Both the position numbers and the translations under genes were made by a program. From NCBI RefSeq assembly GCF_001647715.1, contig NZ_CP015600.1:310001-374000 (forward strand): a stretch of 64,000 bases of DNA, in the 5' to 3' direction. Below, in pieces: positions 46,906 to 56,236 of the stretch. Positions within the stretch are counted from its first letter, which is position 1. Each line of letters starts with the position of its first letter. The notes under the pieces were generated by a model. It was not told the origin of the DNA and did no database searches. It saw nothing but the letters and a program-made list of their open reading frames with translations. The DNA is from Pseudomonas antarctica. Its GTDB lineage: Bacteria > Pseudomonadota > Gammaproteobacteria > Pseudomonadales > Pseudomonadaceae.

Positions 46906-49815
46906 ATGTTGCTCGCCACGTTGATCCATCGCGCCAATTTGCCCTGCCCGCAAGTGGGTCCTGATCAAGCAGCACAGTTGCTCGAGCACCATTACGGCCT
47001 GACCGGCACGTTGCACGCACTGGGCAGCCAGCAAGACCTCAACTACAGGGTCGACAGTGATCGCGGCCGATTTGTGCTCAAGATCTGCCGGGGCGATTAC
47101 GCTGCGGTTGAGTTGCAGGCACAGCACGCGGCGCTCAATGAGCTGCAGGCCAATGCGTACGTGCAGGTGCCCAACGTTATCAAGGCGCTCACCGGTGATG
47201 AGTTGCTCACCCTGGCGATAGCGGGGCAAACCCTGCACGTGCGGCTGTTGGATTACATCGACGGCCAACCCTTGACCCATCTGCCTCATCTGGGGCGCGA
47301 GGTGATCGCAGGCTTCGGCGCCCTGTGCGGGCGGATGAGCCTGGCGCTGGCCCCGTTCACACATCCGGGCCTTGATCGCACCCTGCAATGGGACCCACGC
47401 CACGCACGGGGGCTGATCGCCCACCTGCTGGCCACACTGGAAAACCTGCCCCACCGCATGACGTTGGAACAGGTGGCCGTGGAGGTAGAACACCGCATGC
47501 TGCCCTTGGTGGATCATTTGCCATGGCAAGCGGTGCACATGGACATCACCGATGACAATGTCGTCTGGCAGCGCGATGCCCAGCGGCAGTGGCAGGTCCA
47601 GGGGGTCATTGATTTCGGCGATCTGGTGCACACCTGGCGCATAGCCGACCTGTCCGTGACCTGCGCGGCCCTGCTGCACCATGCCGAAGGCGATCCTTTT
47701 GCCATCCTGCCGGCGATCCAGGCTTATCACGCGGTGACGCCGTTGCAGCGTGAGGAATTGCAGGCGTTGTGGCCGTTGATTGTCGCCCGCGCGGCGGTGC
47801 TGGTGCTCAGCAGCGAACAACAGCAGCGTCTGGACCCGGGCAACACGTACTTATTGAAAAACGCCGAACACGAGTGGGAAATCTTCCATGTGGCGACGTC
47901 GGTGCCGTTTGAGTTGATGGAAGCCGCCATTCTGCGTTGCGTCGGTGAGGCGTTGACGCCGTTGGCCAGTCAGGACTTCGCACCGTTATTGCCGGGCCTC
48001 GTGGGGCGTGAGTTCGCGCTGATCGACCTGGGCGTGCTCAGCCCGCATTTCGAGGCCGGCAATTGGGAATTGCCCGGCGTCGACCGACGGCTGTTGGATG
48101 AAGCGGCGGCGGTGCACGGGTTGGCCGCCAGTCGGTACGGGCAATATCGGCTGTCACGTACCCGTGCCGACAGTGCCGTCGAACCGGACACTTTCCCCCT
48201 TCACGTAGAGCTGCACCTTCCCCATGGTTGCGTGTTGGAAGCGCCCTTTGGTGGGACGTTGCGCCAGGGCGATGACGGTGTGCTGTGTTTGCATAGCGCT
48301 CCGTTGAGCTTGCGCTTAGGGGGTGTGGAGACGGCCTTGAAACCGGGTTCGGCAGTGGTAAAAGGGCAAATCCTCGGCGAGGTCCACGCGCCGCTCACCG
48401 TGCAGTTATGCCGCGCCGACCTTGAGCCGCCGTTGTTCTGCACGCCGTCCCGAGCCCTGGCTTGGCAGGCAATCTGCCCGTCGCCGGCCACGCTGCTGGG
48501 GCTGGCCTGTGATGCTGAACCCGAGTTGGACGCCGAGGCCTTGCTGGCTCGACGTGACGCCAGTTTCGCCCGCTCGCAGAAGCACTATTACGTTGACCCG
48601 CCGCGCATCGAACGTGGCTGGCGCAACCATCTGATCGACATGCAGGGCCGCTCTTACCTGGACATGCTCAACAACGTCGCGGTGTTGGGCCATGGCCACC
48701 CGCGCATGGCGGCGGAGGCGGCGCGGCAATGGTCATTGCTCAACACCAACTCGCGTTTCCACTATGCGGCGATTGCCGAGTTTTCCGAACGGTTGCTGGC
48801 GTTGGCGCCGGAGGGCATGGACCGGGTGTTTCTGGTCAACAGCGGCACCGAGGCCAATGACCTGGCGATACGCCTGGCCTGGGCCTACAGCGGCGGGCGC
48901 GACATGCTCAGCGTGCTGGAGGCCTACCACGGTTGGTCGGTGGCGGCGGACGCGGTGTCCACGTCGATTGCCGATAACCCTCAGGCACTCAGTAGCCGTC
49001 CTGACTGGGTGCACCCGGTGACCGCGCCCAATACCTATCGAGGCGAGTTCCGTGGGCAGGACAGTGCGCCGGATTACGTAAGAAGTGTGGAACACAACTT
49101 GGCGAAAATCGCCGCGAGCAAACGCCAATTGGCAGGCTTTATCTGCGAGCCGGTGTATGGCAACGCCGGTGGCATCTCGTTGCCGCCGGGCTATCTGCAG
49201 CAGGTGTACGCGTTGGTGCGTGCCCAAGGCGGCGTGTGCATCGCCGATGAAGTGCAGGTGGGCTACGGCCGCATGGGGCATTTCTTCTGGGGCTTTGAAG
49301 AGCAAGGCGTGGTGCCGGATATCATCACCATGGCCAAGGGCATGGGGAACGGCCAGCCGCTGGGCGCGGTGATTACCCGGCGGGACATCGCCGAGGCGCT
49401 GGAGGCAGAAGGGTATTTCTTCTCATCGTCGGGCGGCAGCCCGGTCAGTTGCCGGATCGGCATGGCCGTGTTGGACGTGATGGAGGAGGAAAAACTGTGG
49501 GAAAACGCCCAAGTGGTAGGCGGGCATTTCAAGGCGCGCCTGCAAGCCTTGATTGATCGTCATCCTTTGGTGGGGGCCGTTCACGGCTCCGGCTTTTACC
49601 TGGGCCTGGAGTTGGTGCGTGATCGGCACACCCTGGAACCCGCCACAGAAGAAACCGCGTTGTTGTGTGAGCGTCTGCGCGTGTTGGGTATTTTCATGCA
49701 GCCGACGGGCGATTATCTCAACATTCTGAAGATCAAGCCGCCGATGGTGACTTCTAAACGCAGCGTGGACTTCTTTGTCGACATGCTGTCGAAGGCGCTG
49801 GACGAGCAATTGTAA
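46906..49815 (+). CDS. Three-part fusion: aminoglycoside-phosphotransferase-like kinase, M23-like domain and class III aminotransferase
   Basis: A 969-residue protein (start after GAGG at ~46890). Residues about 30-330 form an APH-like kinase (VDSDRGRFVLKICRGDY, catalytic loop HMDITDDNVVW, VIDFGD). About 470-545 is a lysostaphin/M23-like beta domain (HLPHGCVLEAPFGGTLRQGD, LKPGSAVVKGQILGEVHAP). From about 570 on is a class III PLP aminotransferase (FLVNSGTEANDLAIRLA, FICEPVYGNAGG, CIADEVQVGYGRMG, PLP lysine in ITMAKGMGNGQPLG). The kinase-plus-aminotransferase pairing resembles ethanolamine-phosphate phospho-lyase-type proteins and known Pseudomonas fusions. It precedes aguA by 121 bases, suggesting a role in polyamine or amine catabolism; substrate unproven. 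Confidence 0.82.
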   Translation: MLLATLIHRANLPCPQVGPDQAAQLLEHHYGLTGTLHALGSQQDLNYRVDSDRGRFVLKICRGDYAAVELQAQHAALNELQANAYVQVPNVIKALTGDELLTLAIAGQTLHVRLLDYIDGQPLTHLPHLGREVIAGFGALCGRMSLALAPFTHPGLDRTLQWDPRHARGLIAHLLATLENLPHRMTLEQVAVEVEHRMLPLVDHLPWQAVHMDITDDNVVWQRDAQRQWQVQGVIDFGDLVHTWRIADLSVTCAALLHHAEGDPFAILPAIQAYHAVTPLQREELQALWPLIVARAAVLVLSSEQQQRLDPGNTYLLKNAEHEWEIFHVATSVPFELMEAAILRCVGEALTPLASQDFAPLLPGLVGREFALIDLGVLSPHFEAGNWELPGVDRRLLDEAAAVHGLAASRYGQYRLSRTRADSAVEPDTFPLHVELHLPHGCVLEAPFGGTLRQGDDGVLCLHSAPLSLRLGGVETALKPGSAVVKGQILGEVHAPLTVQLCRADLEPPLFCTPSRALAWQAICPSPATLLGLACDAEPELDAEALLARRDASFARSQKHYYVDPPRIERGWRNHLIDMQGRSYLDMLNNVAVLGHGHPRMAAEAARQWSLLNTNSRFHYAAIAEFSERLLALAPEGMDRVFLVNSGTEANDLAIRLAWAYSGGRDMLSVLEAYHGWSVAADAVSTSIADNPQALSSRPDWVHPVTAPNTYRGEFRGQDSAPDYVRSVEHNLAKIAASKRQLAGFICEPVYGNAGGISLPPGYLQQVYALVRAQGGVCIADEVQVGYGRMGHFFWGFEEQGVVPDIITMAKGMGNGQPLGAVITRRDIAEALEAEGYFFSSSGGSPVSCRIGMAVLDVMEEEKLWENAQVVGGHFKARLQALIDRHPLVGAVHGSGFYLGLELVRDRHTLEPATEETALLCERLRVLGIFMQPTGDYLNILKIKPPMVTSKRSVDFFVDMLSKALDEQL

Positions 49816-49936
49816 TTAATCGATTGTTATCGGCTAATTATTGTAATGTTTGTCGTCTATGATTTTTTGTTGCTTCTAAAGCCGATTTTTATCCGTTATA
49901 AAGTCGGCCTTCACCCCATTCGGAGTCCTGATCGCC

Positions 49937-51043
49937 ATGACCACCCTGCACAGCACACCTCGCGCCGATGGCTTCTACATGCCCGCCGAATGGGCGCCGC
50001 AAACCCAAGCCTGGATGATTTGGCCGCAGCGTCCGGACAACTGGCGCCTGGGTGGCAAGCCGGCGCAGGCAGCTCATGTGGCGGTGGCCAAGGCTATCGC
50101 GCGCTTTGAGCCGGTGACGGTCGCCGTTTCTGCCGACCAGTATGAAAACGCTCGCGCGCGTTTGGATGTGCCCAATATCCGCGTGGTGGAAATGTCCAAC
50201 GACGATGCGTGGGTACGCGACACCGGCCCTACGTTCGTCATCAACCACAGCGGCGAAGTGCGCGGTGTGAACTGGGATTTCAATGCCTGGGGCGGCTTCG
50301 ACGGCGGCCTGTATGCGCCGTGGAATCGCGATGCGCAGGTGGGCGGCAAGATCCTCGAGATCGAGCGCGCGCCGCGTTACCGCACCGAAGGTTTCGTGCT
50401 GGAAGGTGGTTCGATCCATGTCGACGGTGAAGGCACGCTGATCACCACCGAAGAATGCCTGCTGAACCGCAATCGCAACCCACACCTGGATCGTGCGGCG
50501 ATCGAAGCGGTGCTCAGCGACAACCTGGCTGTGGATAAGATCATCTGGTTGCCGGACGGCCTGTTCAACGACGAAACCGACGGCCATGTGGATAACTTCT
50601 GCTGCTACGTGCGCCCGGGCGAAGTGCTGCTGGCCTGGACCGATGACCCGCAAGACCCGAACTACGCGCGCTGCCACGCAGCGATGGACGTGCTGCAAAG
50701 CAGCACCGACGCCCAGGGCCGCGCGTTCACAGTGCATAAAATGCCGATTCCGGGGCCGCTGTATGCCACCGAGGAAGAATGCGCGGGTGTGGACCCGGTG
50801 GACGGCAGCCAGGAACGAAATCCGACCGTGCGGTTGGCAGGTTCCTACGTGAACTTCCTGATCGTCAACGGCGGCATCATCGCGCCGAGCTTCGACGACC
50901 CGCTGGACAGCCAGGCCAAGGACATTCTGCAAAACCTGTTCCCGCAGCACGAAGTGGTGATGGTGCCGGGCCGCGAACTGTTACTGGGCGGCGGAAATAT
51001 TCATTGCCTGACCCAACAACAGCCAGCGCCGCACAAAAACTGA
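49937..51043 (+). CDS. aguA: Agmatine deiminase AguA
   Basis: A 368-residue guanidino-group hydrolase that converts agmatine to N-carbamoylputrescine. Family signatures: [68 protein letters not shown] (catalytic His) and the C-terminal [15 protein letters not shown] with the nucleophilic Cys. Cytoplasmic. In Pseudomonas it usually acts with aguB, which is not visible here. Terminator follows at 51108. Confidence 0.96.
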   Translation: MTTLHSTPRADGFYMPAEWAPQTQAWMIWPQRPDNWRLGGKPAQAAHVAVAKAIARFEPVTVAVSADQYENARARLDVPNIRVVEMSNDDAWVRDTGPTFVINHSGEVRGVNWDFNAWGGFDGGLYAPWNRDAQVGGKILEIERAPRYRTEGFVLEGGSIHVDGEGTLITTEECLLNRNRNPHLDRAAIEAVLSDNLAVDKIIWLPDGLFNDETDGHVDNFCCYVRPGEVLLAWTDDPQDPNYARCHAAMDVLQSSTDAQGRAFTVHKMPIPGPLYATEEECAGVDPVDGSQERNPTVRLAGSYVNFLIVNGGIIAPSFDDPLDSQAKDILQNLFPQHEVVMVPGRELLLGGGNIHCLTQQQPAPHKN

Positions 51044-51107
51044 GTGCAGTTGTAACAGTGTCTGAGTGATAACACGGCGCTACCTGTTTAAAGCGCTCAC
51101 AGCAAGC

Positions 51108-51137
51108 CCGCGGCCCCGTTAGGTCGCGGGCTTTTTT
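51108..51137 (+). terminator. Rho-independent terminator after aguA
   Basis: GCCCGCGGCC pairs imperfectly with GGTCGCGGGC over a short loop, then TTTTTTTG. Typical terminator. Confidence 0.82.
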
Positions 51138-51277
51138 GTTTCCGAATGCCTATAAACACGGGACATTGGCATAGCTCTTGTATCGGTGTTGCCACAGTGA
51201 ACCAAGGTGATGACTGCACAGTTCTGTCATAAACCTTGAGTAAGTTAGCCGCTCACGCAGTAGGAGAGAGCGCTGAA

Positions 51278-51490
51278 ATGAATGCCGATATGAACCTGAT
51301 CTACACGCGCCCGTTCCACCCCACGCGGGTCGACGGTAAGGCGATCCATGCGTTGGCGCTCTGGTTGAAGGCAAACGGCTCGCGACAGGTGAGGCAACCT
51401 GACTTGCGCAGCGTGATGAGTGAACGTTACCCGGTGGGGTTGTTCAGTGAGGATGAAGTGCGCGCGTTATGCGAGCTGATGCAAAACTGA
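51278..51490 (+). CDS. Small uncharacterised protein (70 residues)
   Basis: Starts MNADMNLIYTRPFHPTRVDG behind TAGGAGAG (about ten bases). Contains alternating helix segments (AIHALALWLKANGSRQV, DLRSVMSERYPVGLFSEDEVRALCELM), with a possible winged-helix pattern. No family recognised. Its codon use and ribosome binding site make it a real gene; isolated between terminator and REPIN. Confidence 0.65.
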   Translation: MNADMNLIYTRPFHPTRVDGKAIHALALWLKANGSRQVRQPDLRSVMSERYPVGLFSEDEVRALCELMQN

Positions 51491-51507
51491 AGAAAACAGA
51501 GATCAAT

Positions 51508-51597
51508 TGTGGGAGCTGGCTTGCCTGCGATTGCAGTCTTTCAGTGCATTATTTTCCAGCAGAGAACCCGCTTTCGCAGGCAAGCCAGCTCCCACAA
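51508..51597. repeat. REPIN
   Basis: Inverted cores GTGGGAGCTGGCTTGCCTGCGA and CGCAGGCAAGCCAGCTCCCACA lie between convergent genes. Confidence 0.87.
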
Positions 51598-51611
51598 TGA
51601 CCGCATGAACC

Positions 51612-53711
51612 TTAGAAGTTATAGGTGCCTGTTACTACCAGGCTACGCGGCTCGCCCGGTTGAATCTGCGCCGCACTGGTGGCCGAGGCGTAGTAGTTTT
51701 TGTCGGCAATGTTGTTCAGCGCCGCCCGCACATCCCATTCCTTCTGACGGAACCCGGCCAACGCGTCCCACCGGCCATAGCCGGGTAGCACCACGGTGTT
51801 GAGGTTGTCGGCATAACGGTCGCCTACCAGGGTCAGACCGGTTTCTGCGTACCAGCCCATTTCCGGTTTCCAAGTGATAAACAGGCTGGCATTGCGCTTG
51901 GCCACATCGCTGATGCGCTTGCCTTCAAAGCCGTTGTTGTCTTTCTCGACCTTGGCGTCCTGCAAGCCCACGCCACCGCGCACATACCAATTGCCGACGA
52001 CCTTGCCGGTGGCCGTCAACTCCACGCCGCGTGAACGTTGCTCGCCGGAGAGCAGGGTGATAGTGCGGTCCAGCGGGTCGCTGGTACGGCGGTTGTAGAG
52101 CTCCAGTTCGTACAGGGCCAGAGTGGTGCTCAGGCGGTCGTCGAGCCAGTCGCTTTTTACGCCGATTTCCTTTTGCTTGGTCAGCTCGGGGCTCAGGTCG
52201 TTGACGCTGCCTGCGGCATTCGGGGTGATGCCGATCAAGCCGCCACCCGCCGGCGAGAAGGTCTTGCTCCACGAGGCGTAGAACGAGTGATGTTCCAGTG
52301 GCGTCCACACCAGACCGATTCGCGGGCTGGTGCTGTGGCTCTCGACGTCTTGCCGGATGTTGAGCAGCTTATTGGTAGTGTCCACTTCGAAGTAGTCGTA
52401 ACGCAGGCCGGCCAGCACTTGCCATTGATCGTTGAGGCGCAGTTGATCCTGCACGTAGAGCGCGCGACTTTCGACTTCGGTGTGGTTGTTACTTGAAAGA
52501 CTCATCCGCCCGGTGTGGCTGAGGTGGCGGTCGGGCTGGTTGAGGTCCAGGCTGGGTACGGCCTGGCCGCCGCGGTTGACGGCAGTGGCGCTGTACAACT
52601 TCGGGTCGCGGCGCTGGCTGCCCAGTTCAAGGCCGGTGAGCAGGCGATGTTCCAGGCCGAAGGTGTCGAAACCGCCTTCCAGCTCAAGGTTATTGAAAAC
52701 GTTGCGGGTGGTCAGGTCCTGCTGCCAGCGCTGGCGCGTGACTTTGTTGGTCTTGGCGTCATAGCCGGTCTGGTAGGTGTTGTCGAAATCGCTGTCGAGC
52801 TTGAACACGCCGAGGGTATGGCGCAGTTGCCAGTTGCTGTTGAGTTCGTAGGCCAGCTTGGAGCGCAGGGACTGGGATTTGTCGTCGATGTAGTCGCGGC
52901 TGTCAAAGTAAGTGGTGCTGCGGCTCACCTGCGCCGGGCGACCGCCAACCCCTGGAATGCCGCGATCCGGCGTACGGTTGTAGCGGCTGTATTCGTATTG
53001 CACCAACCAATTCAAGTCAGGCGTCAGTTGCCAGCTCATGGACGGCGCAAACAGCTGGCGGTTGCCACTCACGCCGTCGCGGAAGCTGTTGTTGTCCTGG
53101 TTGCCCATGTTCAGGCGCAGGCTGATGTCGTCGCTAGGGTCGGTGCTGAGGTCGGCGTACAGGCTGCGCAAATCATGGCTGCCGCCTTGAGCTTCGATGC
53201 TGGACTTCTGCCCGGCTTGGGGCAGTTTGCTCACGCGGTTGACGATCCCGCCCTGGCCGCCTCGCCCATAAAGCACGGCTGCCGGGCCTTTGAGCACTTC
53301 GATGCGCTCGATGTTATGCAGGTCGCGCACGTACTGGCTGTCGTCGCGTATGCCGTCCAGGTAGAAGTCATTGCTCGCGTCGAAACCGCGGATACGCAGG
53401 CTGTCGAACCGTGTGTCGGCACCGCTGCTCACGTTGGGAATGCCGCTCAATGCCTGGCCCAGGTCGTTGGTGCCGTAGGCGCGCAGGCTTTCGGTTTTGA
53501 CCGAATCGATTGCCTGGGGCACGTAGCGCACCGAGGTGGCGGTGCGGGTAGCGGTGTTGGTTTCCTTGACGCGTGGGTCGTCTTCGTCAGCTTCGGCGCT
53601 GACCGAAGTTTCGGGCAAGACGGTGGCAGCACAGGCAAAACCGGCAGACAGCAGGACAGAGAGCCCAAGGGTGATGGGCGTCAGGCGAGAGGCAGGCATG
53701 GAGAAATGCAT
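51612..53711 (-). CDS. TonB-dependent siderophore receptor
   Basis: A 699-residue outer-membrane receptor. A signal peptide (about 1-29, FACA) precedes a TonB-box/plug region (VKTESLRAYGTNDLGQALSGIP, IRGFDASNDFYLDGIRDDS, IERIEVLKGPAAVLYGRGGQGGIVN) and a 22-strand barrel ending in TGTYNF. The pattern is that of the catecholate/hydroxamate receptor group (Fiu/FhuE-like); ligand unknown. Starts considered are 53711 and 53699; neither has a strong Shine-Dalgarno, and 53711 is chosen. A Fur-like box lies 27 bases upstream. Confidence 0.9.
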   Translation of the reverse strand: MHFSMPASRLTPITLGLSVLLSAGFACAATVLPETSVSAEADEDDPRVKETNTATRTATSVRYVPQAIDSVKTESLRAYGTNDLGQALSGIPNVSSGADTRFDSLRIRGFDASNDFYLDGIRDDSQYVRDLHNIERIEVLKGPAAVLYGRGGQGGIVNRVSKLPQAGQKSSIEAQGGSHDLRSLYADLSTDPSDDISLRLNMGNQDNNSFRDGVSGNRQLFAPSMSWQLTPDLNWLVQYEYSRYNRTPDRGIPGVGGRPAQVSRSTTYFDSRDYIDDKSQSLRSKLAYELNSNWQLRHTLGVFKLDSDFDNTYQTGYDAKTNKVTRQRWQQDLTTRNVFNNLELEGGFDTFGLEHRLLTGLELGSQRRDPKLYSATAVNRGGQAVPSLDLNQPDRHLSHTGRMSLSSNNHTEVESRALYVQDQLRLNDQWQVLAGLRYDYFEVDTTNKLLNIRQDVESHSTSPRIGLVWTPLEHHSFYASWSKTFSPAGGGLIGITPNAAGSVNDLSPELTKQKEIGVKSDWLDDRLSTTLALYELELYNRRTSDPLDRTITLLSGEQRSRGVELTATGKVVGNWYVRGGVGLQDAKVEKDNNGFEGKRISDVAKRNASLFITWKPEMGWYAETGLTLVGDRYADNLNTVVLPGYGRWDALAGFRQKEWDVRAALNNIADKNYYASATSAAQIQPGEPRSLVVTGTYNF

Positions 53712-53737
53712 CCAAAAAGGGCGGGAGAAAAATGTGC

Positions 53738-53756
53738 GCAAATGGTAATGCTTTGC
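53738..53756 (-). promoter_or_regulatory. Candidate Fur box upstream of the TonB receptor
   Basis: GCAAATGGTAATGCTTTGC resembles the 19-bp Fur consensus with GCAAATGATAATCATTTGC-type ends and sits between the putative promoter and start. It also lies inside a larger inverted repeat GCGCAAATG...CATTTGCGC (9-bp arms, 53736-53764). Iron repression of the receptor would be expected. Confidence 0.5.
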
Positions 53757-53985
53757 ATTTGCGCGCGTTATGTATTCCCAAAGATTCAGGCTGCTAAAAG
53801 TGTTACATGATATGTTTTGTTGACGAATTGGATGGTTTTTCGGGCTTGGGTGAAGGCTCTGGAATGCGCCGCTTAGACTTTTTTCGCCTAAATACAGACG
53901 ATTCACGAAATTGACACATAGTTCAACGCGCGCATACGATTGCGCCCAACGCCTGTGGCTAACCGCCATAACTCATCCAATAAAA

Positions 53986-54030
53986 AAAGGCCCGCGGCAG
54001 TTCAGTCGTCCGCGGGCCTTCTTTTTTCTG
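53986..54030 (+). terminator. Strong hairpin with T-run in the leader of the second OprD gene
   Basis: GGCCCGCGG and CCGCGGGCC form a perfect stem around CAGTTCAGTCGT, followed by TTCTTTTTTC. It ends about 80 bases before the porin start codon, with no plus-strand gene before it. It may end a small transcript or attenuate the porin. Confidence 0.7.
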
Positions 54031-54108
54031 GAGAAAGTCGACACCAGAAAAGCAACACGGAGCCTGGTGTCTCAGCGCGTACTCAACCAGTAATAAGGAA
54101 TATAAGAA

Positions 54109-55395
54109 ATGTTGAAGCAACGGATGGGTCTGATCGCTCTGGGGATTTTGAGCGCATCTCAGGCAATGGCTAACGACCAGGAGCAATCCAAGGGTTTTGT
54201 AGACGACAGCCACCTGAACATCGCAGTACGCAATGCTTACATCAGCCGTGACTACAAAAACGGCAAGCAAGACAAAGCCGAATGGGGCCAGGGCTTCATC
54301 GGCAAGTTCGAGTCCGGCTTCACCCAAGGCACTGTCGGTGTGGGTGTGGACGTGATCGGCCAATACGCGCTGCGCCTGGACGGTGGCAAAGGCCGCAGCG
54401 GCGCGGGCGGTATCGACTTCTTCAAGCAAGGTGACAGCGGCGAAGCCGCCAACGACCTGGCCAAGGGCGGCGCAGCCGTCAAGGCGCGCATCTCCAACAC
54501 CGTGATCAAATACGGTCAGCAGATGCCAGCTGTTCCGGTCCTGGAATACGACAACTCGCGCTTGCTGTCGGAAACCTTCGAGGGCACCTCGATCGTGTCC
54601 AAAGAAATTGCCGGTCTGCAACTGGACGCGGGTCACTTCACCAAGGAAGCTCGCAAGAGCGCCGAAGGCGGCGACAGCGGCCGCCTGAAAAGCATCGACT
54701 ACATCGGTGGTAGCTACAAATTCACCGAAAGCCTGTCCGCCGCGCTGTATGCGTCCGACATGCAAGACGTGCTGAAGAAGCAATACGTCAACGTTAACTA
54801 CGTGCTGGCCCTGCCAGAGAAGCAATCGTTGACCTTTGACTTCAACGGCTACAAAACCAAGCTGGACCGCAGCTTCGCCCTGGAAAACCAAGGTGACGCG
54901 GACGCTCGCGACAACAAAATCTGGAGCCTGGGTGCTACCTGGGCTGTTGGCCCGCACAGCTTCACCGTCGCTCACCAGCGCAGCACCGGCGACACCGGCT
55001 ACCTGTACGGCGGCTACCGCAACGCTGGCGGCATTGGCGACGGCGGCAACACCATCCTGCTGGCCAACTCCTACTGGTCCGACTTCAACGGTAAGGACGA
55101 GCGCTCCTGGCAAGCAGGTTACGGCCTGGACTTCAGTGCCTTCGGCGTACCTGGCCTGACCTACAACATCGCTTACGTGCGCGGCACCAACATTGACGAC
55201 GGTTCCAACCGCGGCAGTGGCACCGAGCGTGAAATCTTCAACCAGTTCAAATACGTCGTTCAGAGCGGCCCGGCCAAAGACCTGAGCCTGCGCGCTCGTG
55301 CGTCCTGGTTGCGCGTCTCCAGCAACGCCAGCAACTACAACGTAGGCGGTAACGAAATCCGTCTGTTCGCCGACTACCCGATCAACGTTTTCTAA
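54109..55395 (+). CDS. OprD-family outer membrane porin (second)
   Basis: A 428-residue porin with signal peptide MLKQRMGLIALGILSASQAMA and the OprD N-terminal signature GFVDDSHLNIAVRNAYISRDYKNG. The barrel ends in LFADYPINVF with a C-terminal Phe. TAATAAGGAATATAAG precedes the ATG. It belongs to the same family as 1229-2578 but is distinct in sequence. Substrate unassigned. Its leader contains a terminator-like hairpin. Confidence 0.92.
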   Translation: MLKQRMGLIALGILSASQAMANDQEQSKGFVDDSHLNIAVRNAYISRDYKNGKQDKAEWGQGFIGKFESGFTQGTVGVGVDVIGQYALRLDGGKGRSGAGGIDFFKQGDSGEAANDLAKGGAAVKARISNTVIKYGQQMPAVPVLEYDNSRLLSETFEGTSIVSKEIAGLQLDAGHFTKEARKSAEGGDSGRLKSIDYIGGSYKFTESLSAALYASDMQDVLKKQYVNVNYVLALPEKQSLTFDFNGYKTKLDRSFALENQGDADARDNKIWSLGATWAVGPHSFTVAHQRSTGDTGYLYGGYRNAGGIGDGGNTILLANSYWSDFNGKDERSWQAGYGLDFSAFGVPGLTYNIAYVRGTNIDDGSNRGSGTEREIFNQFKYVVQSGPAKDLSLRARASWLRVSSNASNYNVGGNEIRLFADYPINVF

Positions 55396-55427
55396 TTGAT
55401 CGCACGTCGCGCCTGATGCCAGGCGAT

Positions 55428-55457
55428 AAAAAACCCCGACTGGTTCGGGGTTTTTTT
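55428..55457 (+). terminator. Rho-independent terminator after the second OprD porin
   Basis: AAAAAACCCCGA/TCGGGGTTTTTTT stem and T-run; ends the porin gene. Confidence 0.88.
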
Positions 55458-55527
55458 ATGCGCGCCTGCAGGCCTCTAACGTGTGACATCGCAGTATTAA
55501 TGAATTACTCCGTGCCACCTCTATCTC

Positions 55528-55740
55528 CTTCAGTCGCACGCCCAAATTAGCCCCACTCGCCAGCCCATCATCCCGATGGCCGACGGGCAAATCCGCGAAA
55601 AATTCGGGGTGACCGTCGTGGGGTTGAAGCGCACCAATCAAGACTTCCAGCATGCCACCCCTAGCACCCTGATCCGGCCTGGTGATCTGCTAATCGTGTC
55701 CGGGCCGACCCATCTGATCCAGAAATTTGCGGGAGGCTAG
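55528..55740 (+). pseudogene. Remnant of a TrkA-C-domain transporter C-terminus
   Basis: A frame with MADGQIREKFGVTVVGLKRT and IRPGDLLIVSGPTHLIQKFAGG, the C-terminal ion-binding TrkA-C domain of K+ or Na+/H+ transport proteins, ending in a stop at 55740. Nothing upstream encodes the rest, because the preceding sequence is terminator plus 60 unrelated bases. It is a decayed 3' end. Confidence 0.75.
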
Positions 55741-56063
55741 ACATAGCCAGTGAGCAACAATTGGCCGATTCTGCTGAAAAAGTCGGATTCTCAGTGGGCC
55801 TGGGTTCAGGCTGTTGGCGCTGATTGAATACTGCCCCCCAACACTCTCAATTTCGTACAGCCACTGGACGCAACGCAGGGCCTGCTCGGCGAGCTGGCTC
55901 TTATTAGTAGCGCGCAATTCGAAGAATTTGCGCCGGGCCTGGGCCAGGCAGCCAAGCTCGGTCGCGCCGAGTTCGAAGCTGGCCTTGTAACCGCTAAAAT
56001 CGTTGCAGACCAACTTACCTTTCCAGCCTTGCGGGAAGTTATGAGAATGAAATCGGGCTCATA
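55690..56063 (-). pseudogene. Fragment of IS66-type transposase
   Basis: The minus-strand frame reads NFPQGWKGKLVCNDFSGYK and ASFELGATELGCLAQARRKF, typical of the IS66 TnpC catalytic region, then loses identity (QYSISANSLNPGPLRIRLF). No start, ends or partner genes (tnpA/tnpB) are visible. A scar of a past insertion, overlapping the end of the TrkA-C remnant. Confidence 0.8.
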
Positions 56064-56202
56064 CCACTATTTCCACGGTATACGCTGTGTACAAGATCTG
56101 CAGCCGTCAGGCTCCAGAGGGAGAGGGGTCAATAGCGGATAGGGGACGCGGGAGGGATGTGTCGAAGCGCTGCAGAAGATTACAGGCGCCCAGAAACAAC
56201 AA

Positions 56203-56229
56203 AGCCCTCACATTGCTGTGAGGGCTTCG
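56203..56229 (-). terminator. Terminator-like hairpin beside the tRNA fragment
   Basis: AAGCCCTCACA/TGTGAGGGCTT perfect stem with a TTGC loop; on the minus strand a TTTGTTGTTT run follows. It is the natural place for the terminator of the tRNA gene whose 3' end is next to it. Confidence 0.7.
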
Positions 56230-56236
56230 TCTTATA

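Noticed and set aside
52515..53810. 431-residue plus-strand frame opposite the TonB receptor
   Set aside because: Antisense shadow of the receptor coding sequence.
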